Shown here piece by piece: positions 1 to 8,850 of a DNA stretch of 64,000 nucleotides; positions within the stretch are counted from its first letter, which is position 1; each line of letters begins with the position of its first letter. Both the position numbers and the translations under genes were made by a program. The DNA is from UBA11403 sp963784615 (GTDB lineage: Bacteria > Pseudomonadota > Gammaproteobacteria > Legionellales > Legionellaceae). The stretch spans positions 930,001 to 994,000 of the forward strand of contig CAWASG010000001.1 of assembly GCA_963784615.1 (NCBI GenBank), in the 5' to 3' direction. A model generated the notes under the pieces. It was given only the letters and a program-made list of their open reading frames with translations, searched no databases and was not told where the DNA came from.

Positions 1-495
1 AGACAAACCACGTCCATGTGGTCGGCGTGCCATCCTTGGCACAACCGGTCTAAAACGCGGGCCCCAACAGAGAGGCACTCTTTTCTTTTACTAAACAAAC
101 ACCTGGTTTAAACCGTTCCTATCTATTCGATAATTATCCGAGATCAGTGTCAATTCGTGTAGATCGATTGGCAAAATGGACAAAAAGGTTCGGTGATAAT
201 AGATGACTAAATAATATAAGAAATAGCGCTCCAGGGTAAACGCATCTTATGCTTGGAATTAAGCCGAACCGACCGAGCCGCGACCGTTAGGGAGCGTTCA
301 CTGAAGGTACGTTTGAAATATTTAATATTTGTTTTGCTTGCTAGCCCGGTGAACGCTTGCTAACGCGCGCGGCTCGGTCAATTCGTACTCAGATAATTTA
401 GATGCGTTTGCCTTGAATAGCGATCGGCTTTTAGAACCTGCCGACAATTAATTTTTCGACAGGTCCTAACACTGGATGCATGAATACTTGTTTTC
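1..495. other. Gene-free left end of window
   Basis: I see no convincing gene here. The stretch holds a short perfect hairpin around 26-41 (GTGCC / GGCAC arms) and a large imperfect palindrome at 272-378, listed separately. The rest is AT-rich. It may contain the 3' side of a gene lying to the left, but no long reading frame supports that. Confidence 0.6.
272..378. repeat. Imperfect palindrome, repeat family D copy 1
   Basis: Left arm 272-302 starts ACCGAGCCGCGACCGTTAGG and is matched by the inverted right arm 348-378 (about 26 of 31 positions pair), around an AT-rich 45-base centre. The same core, CCGAGCC(A/G)CGACCGTTAG, forms a second palindrome at 24424-24512. The two copies define a dispersed REP-like family. 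Neither lies inside a gene. Confidence 0.75.
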
Positions 496-717
496 TTACT
501 CACCCACAACGACGACATCCTGAGCTTTAAATCCTTTTGGACCTTTTTCCATAAGGAAACTCACGTTTTGATCTTCAACCAGAGTTTTGAATCCAGCATT
601 TTCAGGGTCAATATCTTTATAATGGACAAAAATATCATCGCCACTACTGCAAACAATGAAACCAAATCCCTTTTTTTCATTGAACCATTTAACACGGCCC
701 GTTTCTCTTGTAGCCAT
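496..717 (-). CDS. Cold-shock domain protein (CspA family)
   Basis: A 73-residue single cold-shock domain, the normal size for CspA-like RNA chaperones. They bind single-stranded RNA/DNA in the cytoplasm and melt secondary structure. Both RNA-binding motifs are visible: KGFGFI (RNP1, residues 16-21) and DIFVHY (RNP2, about 28-33), plus the N-terminal GxVKWFN strand. It is monocistronic and divergent from pyrE. Which csp paralogue it is cannot be told from sequence alone, so no symbol is given. The start at 717 gives the canonical N-terminus. Confidence 0.93.
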   Translation of the reverse strand: MATRETGRVKWFNEKKGFGFIVCSSGDDIFVHYKDIDPENAGFKTLVEDQNVSFLMEKGPKGFKAQDVVVVGE

Positions 718-866
718 CTCGCTATCCTCATTTTAACTGAATATTGTTTACCTTTACTAATTTAGCATATCAGTTTTTTATAGGTTGTTAACCCTTTTTT
801 TCTTTGAATTACTATTTTCTTCATATACGTGTTAACAAACTTCTCAAGGTGATCCATAATGTGGGA

Positions 867-914
867 GTTTGAACAAGGCTGAATGCAAAAAGACGCATTC
901 AGCCTTGTTCAAAC
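867..914. repeat. Perfect 20-bp stem-loop with AAAAAGAC loop
   Basis: Arms 867-886 and 895-914 are perfectly complementary (GTTTGAACAAGGCTGAATGC and its reverse complement) around the 8-base loop AAAAAGAC. It lies between csp and pyrE, about 50 bases before the pyrE start. No T-run follows it, so it is not a standard intrinsic terminator. Two other hairpins in the window (39237-39280 and 39398-39443) have different stems but the same loop, or its reverse complement. Confidence 0.85.
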
Positions 915-962
915 ATAATTTTCCTGATTGAATCGAGTAGTAGAATAGACAAAGGAGCATAC

Positions 963-1595
963 ATGAATATATCTAAAGCGAGATTTATACGCTTAGCACT
1001 TGATAATCAGGTTTTAAAATTTGGAAATTTTACACTCAAATCAGGTCGTCAAAGCCCCTATTTTTTTAATGCCGGTGCGTTTTACCAAGGCATGGCATTA
1101 AAACAAGTCGGTGAAATGTATGCCCAGACGATTATAGAGAGTCATGTTCAATTCCAACACCTGTTCGGCCCCGCTTATAAAGGTCTACCCCTGGCAACAA
1201 CGACTGCGGTTGCGTTGGCACAATCTGGCATCAATACAACCGTCACGTTTAATCGAAAGGAAGCCAAAACACACGGTGAAGGCGGCGTTTTAATCGGTGC
1301 ACCATTGACCGGAAGTACTCTCATTATTGATGATGTCATCACTGCGGGCACGGCATTTCGTGAAGCAAAACAACTCATAGAAGAGCATGGAGGGAAAGTA
1401 ACCGCTGTGGTCATAGCCTTCGACCGCTGTGAACGCGGGGCAACGAATCATTCGACCTTAAAGGAAATTGAAGATCAAGGGATCCGAGTATTGTCGATTA
1501 TTACGCTGAATGATTTAATTGACTATCTTGATGAAAGTGGTGAGACAGAACAGTGCAACTTAATTAAACAATATCAGATACAATACGGCTGTTAG
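963..1595 (+). CDS. pyrE: Orotate phosphoribosyltransferase
   Basis: Transfers phosphoribosyl from PRPP to orotate to make OMP, in de novo pyrimidine synthesis (cytoplasm). The 210 residues match the usual bacterial length (about 213). The PRPP-binding loop LIIDDVITAGTA is at about 120-131, and FNRKEAKTHGEGG (about 96-108) is the catalytic flexible-loop region with its lysines. The ATG is preceded by AAGGAG at ideal spacing. proC follows 23 bases downstream on the same strand, so the two are probably co-transcribed. Confidence 0.97.
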   Translation: MNISKARFIRLALDNQVLKFGNFTLKSGRQSPYFFNAGAFYQGMALKQVGEMYAQTIIESHVQFQHLFGPAYKGLPLATTTAVALAQSGINTTVTFNRKEAKTHGEGGVLIGAPLTGSTLIIDDVITAGTAFREAKQLIEEHGGKVTAVVIAFDRCERGATNHSTLKEIEDQGIRVLSIITLNDLIDYLDESGETEQCNLIKQYQIQYGC

Positions 1596-1618
1596 CTGCA
1601 CACAAAAAGGATTTATTT

Positions 1619-2407
1619 ATGAACATCAGTTTTATTGGCTACGGTAAAATTGCCCAATCGTTAATCAACGGTTGGCTCCACACAAATAACTATCACTTTC
1701 GAGCTGCAGCACCCTCATTGAAAAAGACCATCACTGCAGAACGCATTGAAACAACGCCGAATAATCTTGATGTTATTCAAAATGCAGATGTCATCATTCT
1801 CGCTGTCAAACCCGCGCAAATGGCAAGTGTACTTGCTGAAATTAGCGCGTCTATTCCTCGTAGGTGTCTACTGATTTCAGTCGCTACTGGGTTAAATATG
1901 GCTTGGTTTGCCAAACGTACCCTGCCGAATACAGCGGTCATTCGAGCAATGCCTAACATTGCCGCTGCAGTTAAGCGATCAGCAACGCCCTTGATTAAAA
2001 ATCAGTATGTTAATGAACATCACCACGTCATTGCTGAACAATTGTTCAATGCAATTGGCATTACGACTTGGGTTCAACGGGAAACTGACATAGACATCTT
2101 CACAGCACTTTCTGGAAGCGGACCAGCCTATGTATTCCAATTTATACAAAGCATGGTTACCGCGGCCGTAAATATGGGGCTTGATGAAAAAACTGCCACC
2201 GCTTTTGCCTTGGAGACAGTGAGTGGTGCGGCAGCTTTGGCGGTAGGAAGCAAACGAGATCTTCAACAATTAACCGACCAGGTGACATCAAAAGGAGGCA
2301 CCACCGCGGCGGCTCTTCATGTGTTTCAAGATCTACAATTTTCTCACATTGTTGAAGCCGCAATGAAAGCCGCTCAAAACCGTGCGCAGGAATTAGACTA
2401 TACTTAA
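1619..2407 (+). CDS. proC: Pyrroline-5-carboxylate reductase
   Basis: NAD(P)H-dependent reduction of 1-pyrroline-5-carboxylate to proline, the last step of proline synthesis. The 262 residues are slightly short of the usual ~270. An N-terminal Rossmann start ISFIGYGKIAQSLI (residues 3-16) replaces the more common GxGxM pattern. The family signature around SGSGPAYVF (about 167-175) and LTDQVTSKGGTT (about 222-233) is intact. It lies just behind pyrE and ahead of a secreted protein gene on the same strand. Confidence 0.96.
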   Translation: MNISFIGYGKIAQSLINGWLHTNNYHFRAAAPSLKKTITAERIETTPNNLDVIQNADVIILAVKPAQMASVLAEISASIPRRCLLISVATGLNMAWFAKRTLPNTAVIRAMPNIAAAVKRSATPLIKNQYVNEHHHVIAEQLFNAIGITTWVQRETDIDIFTALSGSGPAYVFQFIQSMVTAAVNMGLDEKTATAFALETVSGAAALAVGSKRDLQQLTDQVTSKGGTTAAALHVFQDLQFSHIVEAAMKAAQNRAQELDYT

Positions 2408-2435
2408 TCTATAGGGTAACTTATGGAGTATAATC

Positions 2436-3095
2436 ATGAAGGCCACTGTTTATGCATTAATCGCTGTGTGTCTTTGCTTAATTCCGATTACCGTTTCCAG
2501 CCAAAGTCCGTCGGGGTTTCATGCGCCAAACGCTCAGTATAATGACAACATGAATCTCCCAGCCTCATCTCCAACTGGTTCTGTATACTGTCCTAGCGGT
2601 CATGCTTTTATTCATGTTGGCATGCCTGAAAGCGAAGTTATCAGCACTTGTGGTCAACCCAACAGCAAAGAACAATCTAATCAGCAAGCCACGAGAAGAG
2701 TCCCTGTTAAACAGCTCATCTATACCACTTTGGCATCTATTAATCCATATCCTGGTCTGCAAAGTGCTGTGTTTGATCAGTGGTCGCTACCTTCGGGGGT
2801 AGATAACTCCTTCACCCTCCAAGTGAACATTATTAATAATAAAGTCAGTTCGATTTCACTCAATGGCTCGCAAAATAATGCCATGACAATTTGTGGTGGA
2901 AGCAGTGTGCAAGTGGGTGATGATGAAAGTGCCGTGTATGCACAATGTGGCAGCCCCAATGCAACCAATCACACGTTCATCAACCAGCAAATTCCGGGAA
3001 ATACCAAACCAGAGACCTGGATCTATCAAGTAGACCCATATCAACCCCCAATTCACTTGACATTTGTCAATGGCAGTTTAGAATCCATCGATTAA
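2436..3095 (+). CDS. Exported DUF2845 protein
   Basis: A 219-residue protein with a signal peptide (hydrophobic stretch about 4-21, probable cleavage near SSQS), hence periplasmic or secreted. It carries two internal repeats of the DUF2845 / SmpA-like pattern: VGMPESEVISTCGQPN (about 62-77) and VGDDESAVYAQCGSPN (about 156-171), each with a conserved CG-P motif. The four conserved cysteines could form disulfides. The molecular role is unknown. Proteins of this family are common in Legionella. It starts 28 bases after proC. Confidence 0.8.
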   Translation: MKATVYALIAVCLCLIPITVSSQSPSGFHAPNAQYNDNMNLPASSPTGSVYCPSGHAFIHVGMPESEVISTCGQPNSKEQSNQQATRRVPVKQLIYTTLASINPYPGLQSAVFDQWSLPSGVDNSFTLQVNIINNKVSSISLNGSQNNAMTICGGSSVQVGDDESAVYAQCGSPNATNHTFINQQIPGNTKPETWIYQVDPYQPPIHLTFVNGSLESID

Positions 3096-3111
3096 TGATG
3101 AGGAGTATTAA

Positions 3112-3420
3112 ATGAGTGCAACCATTGACGACATCACAATCGCATTCAGCGAAGATGGCATAGAAAAAACCAAAGAACTGGACAAGCAAATTCTTTCTAA
3201 AGGCGCATGGACGACAATTTTGTTTCGCTATCAAGACTGGGATAACACCAAACAAGACTTCGGCGCAGTCAAATACACGATCCGCCGTTATCAAAAACGC
3301 AATGACCAATACTGGCAAAAATCTAAATTCAACATTTCCAGTGACGACCAAGCAAGAAAGATCATCGAGGCATTGTCGAAATGGTCAAGTATGGATGCAC
3401 AAAACGCAGTATCAGAATAA
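3112..3420 (+). CDS. Small conserved hypothetical protein, possibly PC4-like
   Basis: A 102-residue soluble, charged protein with a good ribosome binding site (GAGGAG), 16 bases after the previous gene. It has no signal peptide or membrane segment. The middle and C-terminus (KYTIRRYQKRNDQYWQKSKF, then an amphipathic helix) vaguely recall the PC4/YdbC single-strand DNA-binding fold: a beta sheet rich in basic and aromatic residues followed by one helix. That assignment is a guess. What is seen directly is only a compact basic/aromatic strand region and a C-terminal helix. Confidence 0.65.
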   Translation: MSATIDDITIAFSEDGIEKTKELDKQILSKGAWTTILFRYQDWDNTKQDFGAVKYTIRRYQKRNDQYWQKSKFNISSDDQARKIIEALSKWSSMDAQNAVSE

Positions 3421-3434
3421 TTCTATTATTAACG

Positions 3435-3507
3435 TAGGTTGGGTTGAGCGAGAGCGAAGCCCAACATGACGTTTTTGTTGGGCTTCACTCTCGCTCAACC
3501 CAACCTA
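3435..3507. repeat. Palindromic repeat, family A copy 1
   Basis: Inverted arms 3435-3466 and 3476-3507 built on TAGGTTGGGTTGAGC / GCTCAACCCAACCTA around a 9-base loop. It lies between convergent genes. Other copies are at 4928-5007, 25954-26036 and 36031-36111, with a half copy at 8563-8594. The sequence just to its right (CGATTAATTCCCTTAACTTA, from 3511) recurs beside the half copy at 8598. Confidence 0.85.
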
Positions 3508-3558
3508 CCCCGATTAATTCCCTTAACTTATTGGTAGTGAACCTACTACTACGAATAA

Positions 3559-4782
3559 TTATCTGCCGGTAGCACCAGTGCTGGGCCTAGCGTGAGGTAC
3601 ATCTACTTCCTGTACCGACGGCGTCTCATCAGCTGTTTTTCTAAAAATCGGCTTCTCAGGAAATACTGAGTATCTATGTAACGAACCACCAATATACTTG
3701 CTAAGCCAATGATCATTTTCTTTTTCTGTATATCGCGTCAAAGTGCTCAACGGCTCTCCGACACTTGCAAGCAGTGTATCAATATGTGTATGACAGTCGC
3801 TATCCCCTGGCTTATATATACCCCAAGGCATGACTTTATCCGCAGGCATGTGTTGCTGCAACAATCGATCCAACGCCATCATTTGTATGAGCTTTTCACC
3901 AGAACAAGTTCTACCCGTCTCTAGCTGAGCAGGATCTTGGATTGAAAATTGACTCGTTAACGGATCTGCCTTATCTTCTGGAGGGTCATTCTCCTTCACA
4001 CCATCCAACTCAATAATAATCGGATCTCGACCATCGATGGTAAACACAAGTGCCAAATGATGCCCAATCAGTCCTTGGAGATTTACTGACCCGAATTTGG
4101 CATTAATCCCTACCAATTGATATTTATGCTGTTCACGTAAAAATTTTTCTTTTTTCTGCTCATCCTTTTCGAACAACTCATTCAGTATTTGGTAATATTT
4201 CTTCTGAAACATACTGTCTTCTGGGGATTTCTCTTCATCAAAACCAGTGATTTTTTCTAGCCCTTTGATTGAGTTCATCACACCATCAATGACATGAAAC
4301 ATTTGTCGGTGTCTTCGATTCTCAAAATCCTCAGCCCAACGCATACCAATAGAACAACCCGATCCAAAGCCTATGATGAAATATCGCAACACATCCTTCG
4401 CCGTGTTATTTCCCCAATTGTGGTGTATTGCAGCAATAGGTATGATAAAAAAGTTTAAAATACCACTCACAAGCCCTGTTATAAAACCAAGGAGGTGTAT
4501 AACGCTTCGTTGTATTTTTTTTGAATAACTACCCACCTGAGACGTTTGATACAAACCTTCATAGCTTAAATATAACGATGTAATTGCTGCTGTCATTTCC
4601 TTTTTCGTCTTAGACTTAAACACCTCATTAATACCTTTGACAACTGCATTCGCCTGGGTTATCAGCGGGTCATCATCATTCACTTTTTCTTTATCCAAGA
4701 CATCACAAAAATGAAGTAGAAAATACTTAGCTTCCGCTGCGTCCAGTGCTAAAACACTCTGCCTCAGTTCATCAATGGTCAT
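3559..4782 (-). CDS. Unrecognised membrane-associated protein next to dotL, effector candidate
   Basis: 407 residues from the ATG at 4782, which has GGAGA upstream (a longer upstream frame lacks a good site). I do not recognise the family. The N-terminal ~70 residues are helical and acidic. A hydrophobic segment (about 100-130, LLGFITGLVSGILNFFIIPIA) is followed by YFIIGFGSGCSIG (about 140-152), suggesting one or two membrane helices. The C-terminal half is soluble with CHTHIDTLL and a disordered Pro-rich tail. It sits immediately downstream of dotL/dotM on the same strand, separated by a repeat. The large size, lack of housekeeping similarity and position suggest a type IVB substrate, but this is inference. 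Confidence 0.6.
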   Translation of the reverse strand: MTIDELRQSVLALDAAEAKYFLLHFCDVLDKEKVNDDDPLITQANAVVKGINEVFKSKTKKEMTAAITSLYLSYEGLYQTSQVGSYSKKIQRSVIHLLGFITGLVSGILNFFIIPIAAIHHNWGNNTAKDVLRYFIIGFGSGCSIGMRWAEDFENRRHRQMFHVIDGVMNSIKGLEKITGFDEEKSPEDSMFQKKYYQILNELFEKDEQKKEKFLREQHKYQLVGINAKFGSVNLQGLIGHHLALVFTIDGRDPIIIELDGVKENDPPEDKADPLTSQFSIQDPAQLETGRTCSGEKLIQMMALDRLLQQHMPADKVMPWGIYKPGDSDCHTHIDTLLASVGEPLSTLTRYTEKENDHWLSKYIGGSLHRYSVFPEKPIFRKTADETPSVQEVDVPHARPSTGATGR

Positions 4783-4927
4783 AGAAGTCTCCGAATTAAA
4801 CAATATGCATGTATTATATATATAAAATATGCTTTTGTAAAACACAGTGCAATCTAAATGTACCAATTATTTATGCTGTATGGAGATATTGGGGTGAGTA
4901 TTTGGGTTGGTGCGTAAGTTGGGGCGT

Positions 4928-5007
4928 AGGTTGGGTTGAGGCTGGTAAGCCGAAGCCCAACACAACCATTCATGTTGGGCTTCGGCTTACCAGCCTCAAC
5001 CCAACCT
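4928..5007. repeat. Palindromic repeat, family A copy 2
   Basis: Arms 4928-4962 and 4973-5007 (TAGGTTGGGTTGAGGCTGGT and continuing, then its inverse) with a 10-base loop. It fills the gap between dotL and the downstream gene and could act as a transcription-attenuating or mRNA-end structure. The repeat is nearly identical to the copies at 25954 and 36031. Confidence 0.88.
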
Positions 5008-5034
5008 TGCCCCAACCTGCGCACCAGCCTACAG

Positions 5035-7374
5035 CTAGTCACTCTTAGCTTGAGCGCGTTCTTTTTCTTCGATAAGCCGTCTTGACAGTGTCTTGATAAC
5101 TTCGCTGAGTTCAGCAGAACCGATGTAATCTCGCTCGGAGGGCGGATAGGCGGTTGCAGACTGGAGATCTTTAATGAGTTCGTTGGCTATATTACCGGAT
5201 AATTTATCCTTTTCTCCCGTCAAATGCTCAATTTGCATCATGTCGTTGCGCGTCGAATTAATATCCAATAATGGCATGGAGAAAGCAACAATATCTTTGA
5301 CCAAAGGTGGTGGAGCGTCTGGAGCTTGTTGGAAACCTGAAAATATGGTTAGATTTCCGACTTCTACTTCGTGAATCAATTCCTCAACTTTTTCCGGCTC
5401 GTTATGGCTATGGAATGCCAATAATGCGGCAACACCTCGCTCAATCGGATCTGCAACTGTCGATTCATGGTATATCTGATCAATCAACGCAATCTCTTCA
5501 CTGGTTGGGCCTTGCTTTATACCAAAATCACCGGCATTCAGAATGGTTTGGAAACCAGACAACTGCGCCTTTAATTTATTCAAATAGTCATCGGAAGGCG
5601 GTTCAACCTTCAAAAATTGATTCAGTTTTAGTTTCTTAACAGGCTTCGGGGCTGCATAAAACATTCGCGCCCGTACTATTTTAGAACGGAAGAATATATG
5701 CGCCTCACCTTCTGTTTGATCTTTTAAATCCAACAAGTCGACACGTGCACGTTTTTCATAAGACGAGCTTTTCGTATCTGCATACGCATTCGTGACGGAG
5801 CCTTCTTTCGTTTGAAACGAATCGACTTTAGTCACATATGCTTCGCCGGCTGTCTTAGAGAAGAAATCCCATGTTTCGGTCGGATCCTCAAGCTTCATAC
5901 AAATTTTAATGTTTGTATTTGCACCAATGGACGCTGCTTCTTCTTTAGATGCCTTTTGGAACGCCGGCAAATCCTGCCCTGCGAAAATAACCGAGAAACC
6001 GAGCGATCTAGCCTGTGCCGGCACCACAGCGAAACCTTGTACAGCATAGTAACCATACTCATCGAGAATACACATATAGGGCGTGGGAGCGGTTGTGGGC
6101 TTACGTTCAATCACATCACGGTAATCCCCTTCGACCTGATCCCCAAGCCCTGCTGCCATCATGGCTTTTAATGATGCAACGATCACTTTACCCAGGTTAG
6201 ACAACTCATCTGGAGATTTTTCTAATGCCGGCAGCAATACCACGAGAATTCGACGATTCAACACCACGTCTTTAAAATCCACCTCGGCTAAATTCGTTCG
6301 AATAATATGGCCATAAGTATCCGCTAAGGATGAAAAGCTCCGCACCAACTGCATCGTGATAAAGCCGTGCTGTTCCAATACCTGCGATACTTGCTTGCCT
6401 TTTTTTTCTTTGTTAAACCCTGGTAAGGTATCTAGGTAGTTACGTAATGGATCGGTCACTAACTTAGGTATCGACTCAATATTGATACCCTCCAGATCAT
6501 CGCGAGGAAAAACCTTATCCAGCACTATTGCTTCCAAACGCGTCAACGCAAAATAATTTCGAATGGTATTGGCATCAAGAAGAATAGCGCCCTCATCTCG
6601 CATATAAACCAGCAAGCGCATGAGTGCTTCAACGAATGCTATCGCACGACCTTTCCACATATCGCCATCAGATGACTGACCCGATCCACCCATTAAACTG
6701 ACCACCAACTGGGTTAACATACTGGATGAACCTTGGCAGAACGGATTTAAGGTGTTAGAGAGCCTTTTTTCCTGTGGACCCACAATATCACGCGCACCGG
6801 TCATGAAATTAATTAAGAGTAAGTCATCTTCCCGACCCATGCTGCGAACCATCGAAAATATCTTGGCATACAGCGAGTTATCACCTTTACCATCGACGTA
6901 GATAAATCCACTCGCCTGTACCAGTGCATTATAGGCAATCGAGACCAAAGCTTCAGTTTTACCTGCCCCGGTTGATCCAAAAATTAAAGCATGAGTTCTC
7001 ATGTCATCGTTGGCAAACCATATCTCTTCATTGGTTTTTAAATCATTACCAAAAAACGCGATCCCTCGAGCGATATTGGGTAACTTAATGCCAGGCTTTA
7101 AATCATTATAATCTTTAACGCGTGCAATTTGAGGCATGCGAAAAGGTAGCATTTGTTTGCGAGTATATGAATACAGAAACAGTAAGGAACCCACTATCAA
7201 CAATAAAAGAGCGCCTACCGGAAAAAAATAAGTCGTCGCTGCGAGAGAGAAAAGTACAATCGCTGTATTGACAGGCTTTGAAAAAAACTCACTGATCCGC
7301 TTGCCAATTGGTCTGGTATCTCGCAATAGGAGGGTTGGATCTAATTCGTTCCGACTTTCAATCCCACGTGTCAT
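5035..7374 (-). CDS. dotL: Dot/Icm type IVB coupling ATPase DotL (IcmO)
   Basis: The type IV coupling protein of the Dot/Icm system: an inner-membrane hexameric ATPase that receives effectors and their adaptors (IcmS/IcmW/LvgA in Legionella). The 779 residues nearly equal the L. pneumophila protein. Two N-terminal membrane helices occur at about 36-52 and 54-70. Walker A GSTGAGKT is at 133-140 and a Walker B-like ILDEYGYY lies near 430. A long C-terminal extension (about 590-779), rich in acidic helices, is where adaptors bind in Legionella. It overlaps dotM by 4 bases (ATGA), so the two are translationally coupled. Confidence 0.96.
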   Translation of the reverse strand: MTRGIESRNELDPTLLLRDTRPIGKRISEFFSKPVNTAIVLFSLAATTYFFPVGALLLLIVGSLLFLYSYTRKQMLPFRMPQIARVKDYNDLKPGIKLPNIARGIAFFGNDLKTNEEIWFANDDMRTHALIFGSTGAGKTEALVSIAYNALVQASGFIYVDGKGDNSLYAKIFSMVRSMGREDDLLLINFMTGARDIVGPQEKRLSNTLNPFCQGSSSMLTQLVVSLMGGSGQSSDGDMWKGRAIAFVEALMRLLVYMRDEGAILLDANTIRNYFALTRLEAIVLDKVFPRDDLEGINIESIPKLVTDPLRNYLDTLPGFNKEKKGKQVSQVLEQHGFITMQLVRSFSSLADTYGHIIRTNLAEVDFKDVVLNRRILVVLLPALEKSPDELSNLGKVIVASLKAMMAAGLGDQVEGDYRDVIERKPTTAPTPYMCILDEYGYYAVQGFAVVPAQARSLGFSVIFAGQDLPAFQKASKEEAASIGANTNIKICMKLEDPTETWDFFSKTAGEAYVTKVDSFQTKEGSVTNAYADTKSSSYEKRARVDLLDLKDQTEGEAHIFFRSKIVRARMFYAAPKPVKKLKLNQFLKVEPPSDDYLNKLKAQLSGFQTILNAGDFGIKQGPTSEEIALIDQIYHESTVADPIERGVAALLAFHSHNEPEKVEELIHEVEVGNLTIFSGFQQAPDAPPPLVKDIVAFSMPLLDINSTRNDMMQIEHLTGEKDKLSGNIANELIKDLQSATAYPPSERDYIGSAELSEVIKTLSRRLIEEKERAQAKSD

Positions 7375-8501
7375 GGTTGAAGCTCCTGCATTTCTTTAGG
7401 CGATAATTTGACCTCTTTGACGGCAATTTCCAAGGCTCTAATCGCTTCATCAATCATGGGCGCCAGCAGCCGTCTCTTCATCACATTCTCTGCTTTCAAA
7501 TGCGCAAAAGGCCCTGCCACTTCCGCATAGGGGGTTTGACGTCCAACACAATTCATCATATACCATAAACGGCGATCTATGGGTTTCAACCATAAAAATT
7601 CGGAACTGGGAACCACGCCATCATCCCGAGCAGCGGCAAGGAGAGAGGCCATGACCGTGAGCAAATAAGCATGTTTAGAAACGATTTCTTGCACATTGGG
7701 TTCATTTTGATGCTTGCGAATAACGCTATCGGCTACGCTGTAGTCCATCTTGCCGGTTATTGAACATCGATCGAGCGTGGATAAAACAAGCGTGGCGCCT
7801 TGCCGGTCACGATTCATCCGTGCAATAAATACAGCGCATAATGCCCTTGCGTGAGGCGGACAGCGATCAAACCCATCCCAATACGGCCCCAATTGCAAGG
7901 TAAAGACGCGTTTTGCATCACCACGACGAATCCCCGCTGTCATCTCTTGCCCTGGTTGCGTTTTATCCAACAAGACGTCATCTTTTTTTAACAGTCCATA
8001 TTGACGGGAAAACTCCATGGGTGTCATCGCCATCGCCCAAGGCCCGGTATTCACGTCCATTGCGACGAGATCTTCCTTAATCACAGGCATTATGGCATTC
8101 CAGTTATATTGCTCCTGCGTACTCAGCGATTTCATATCATGCGCTCTGCGGAACTTTAGTGTGATATCCGATTGATACAACCAAATCGCCAAAACAGCCA
8201 ATATGACGATTACAGGGTAGCGAATATATTCTCCGACAATGGTGGTCATCGTCAACAACTGGCTCCAGTCAACGCTAACTGGATTCACGGTTTGCATGAT
8301 ATCAATGGCATTGCCCAGCGCCTTGCCACCAATGAAGAAATGAACTAATTTGGCTTGCCAAATATTTAAAAAGAAAACGAATTTAACGATATATTGATGC
8401 GCTTCATGCCAGATAACATAGCCAATTAAAAACACGATGACCGTAATCCATACCGGCGCCATGCTATTATCACCAGACGACTGTTGTTGCTGTGCGGCCA
8501 T
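7371..8501 (-). CDS. dotM: Dot/Icm coupling-complex protein DotM (IcmP)
   Basis: A partner of DotL in the type IVB coupling complex. In Legionella its cytoplasmic domain binds Glu-rich effector signals. 376 residues, the family norm. N-terminal membrane helices are visible at about 17-30 and 40-52, with a further one near 90-107 (YPVIVILAVLAIWLY). The cytoplasmic domain contains GPWAMAMTPMEFSRQYGLL and RCPPHARALCAVFIARM, which are typical of IcmP. The order dotM-dotL matches icmP-icmO in Legionella and Coxiella. The other icm/dot genes are not in this window. Confidence 0.95.
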   Translation of the reverse strand: MAAQQQQSSGDNSMAPVWITVIVFLIGYVIWHEAHQYIVKFVFFLNIWQAKLVHFFIGGKALGNAIDIMQTVNPVSVDWSQLLTMTTIVGEYIRYPVIVILAVLAIWLYQSDITLKFRRAHDMKSLSTQEQYNWNAIMPVIKEDLVAMDVNTGPWAMAMTPMEFSRQYGLLKKDDVLLDKTQPGQEMTAGIRRGDAKRVFTLQLGPYWDGFDRCPPHARALCAVFIARMNRDRQGATLVLSTLDRCSITGKMDYSVADSVIRKHQNEPNVQEIVSKHAYLLTVMASLLAAARDDGVVPSSEFLWLKPIDRRLWYMMNCVGRQTPYAEVAGPFAHLKAENVMKRRLLAPMIDEAIRALEIAVKEVKLSPKEMQELQP

Positions 8502-8850
8502 TGTTTTTCGTTAGTGAGTGGGTGTTAATTTGAGTATAACAGATGATTTGAATATTGGACAACGTGGGTTGGGTTGAGGTTCTTAAGCCGAACCGTCCGA
8601 TTAGTTCCCTTTACTTAATGGCAGTGAATCAACGTCCTGATAATTCGTATCTTCCGCACAAATGCTTGCATCTAAGCGCGTTAAAATATAAATCCCCAGC
8701 AAATTATTAAGCCTTTAATTGACACTGACCATTATATTTTATTGCACCAAAAACAAAATATATCTACAATGCTCAAGGTTTACCAGTCATCCGTTCAAAA
8801 ATAAATGTTAGCTGCACTAACTGCAAAATACATCACAAAGAGGAGACCTC
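8502..8850. other. Divergent intergenic region between dotM and flgB
   Basis: No gene is seen. It contains a half copy of repeat family A (8563-8594, GGGTTGGGTTGAGG followed by TTAAGCC but with no inverted partner) and, directly after it, a second copy of the CGATTA-TTCCCTT-ACTTA motif (from 8598). The remainder is AT-rich and should hold promoters for both divergent operons. Confidence 0.6.

Noticed and set aside
4809..5048. Short frames on both strands between dotL and the downstream gene
   Set aside because: Translations of the family A palindrome, as shown by near mirror-image peptides on opposite strands.
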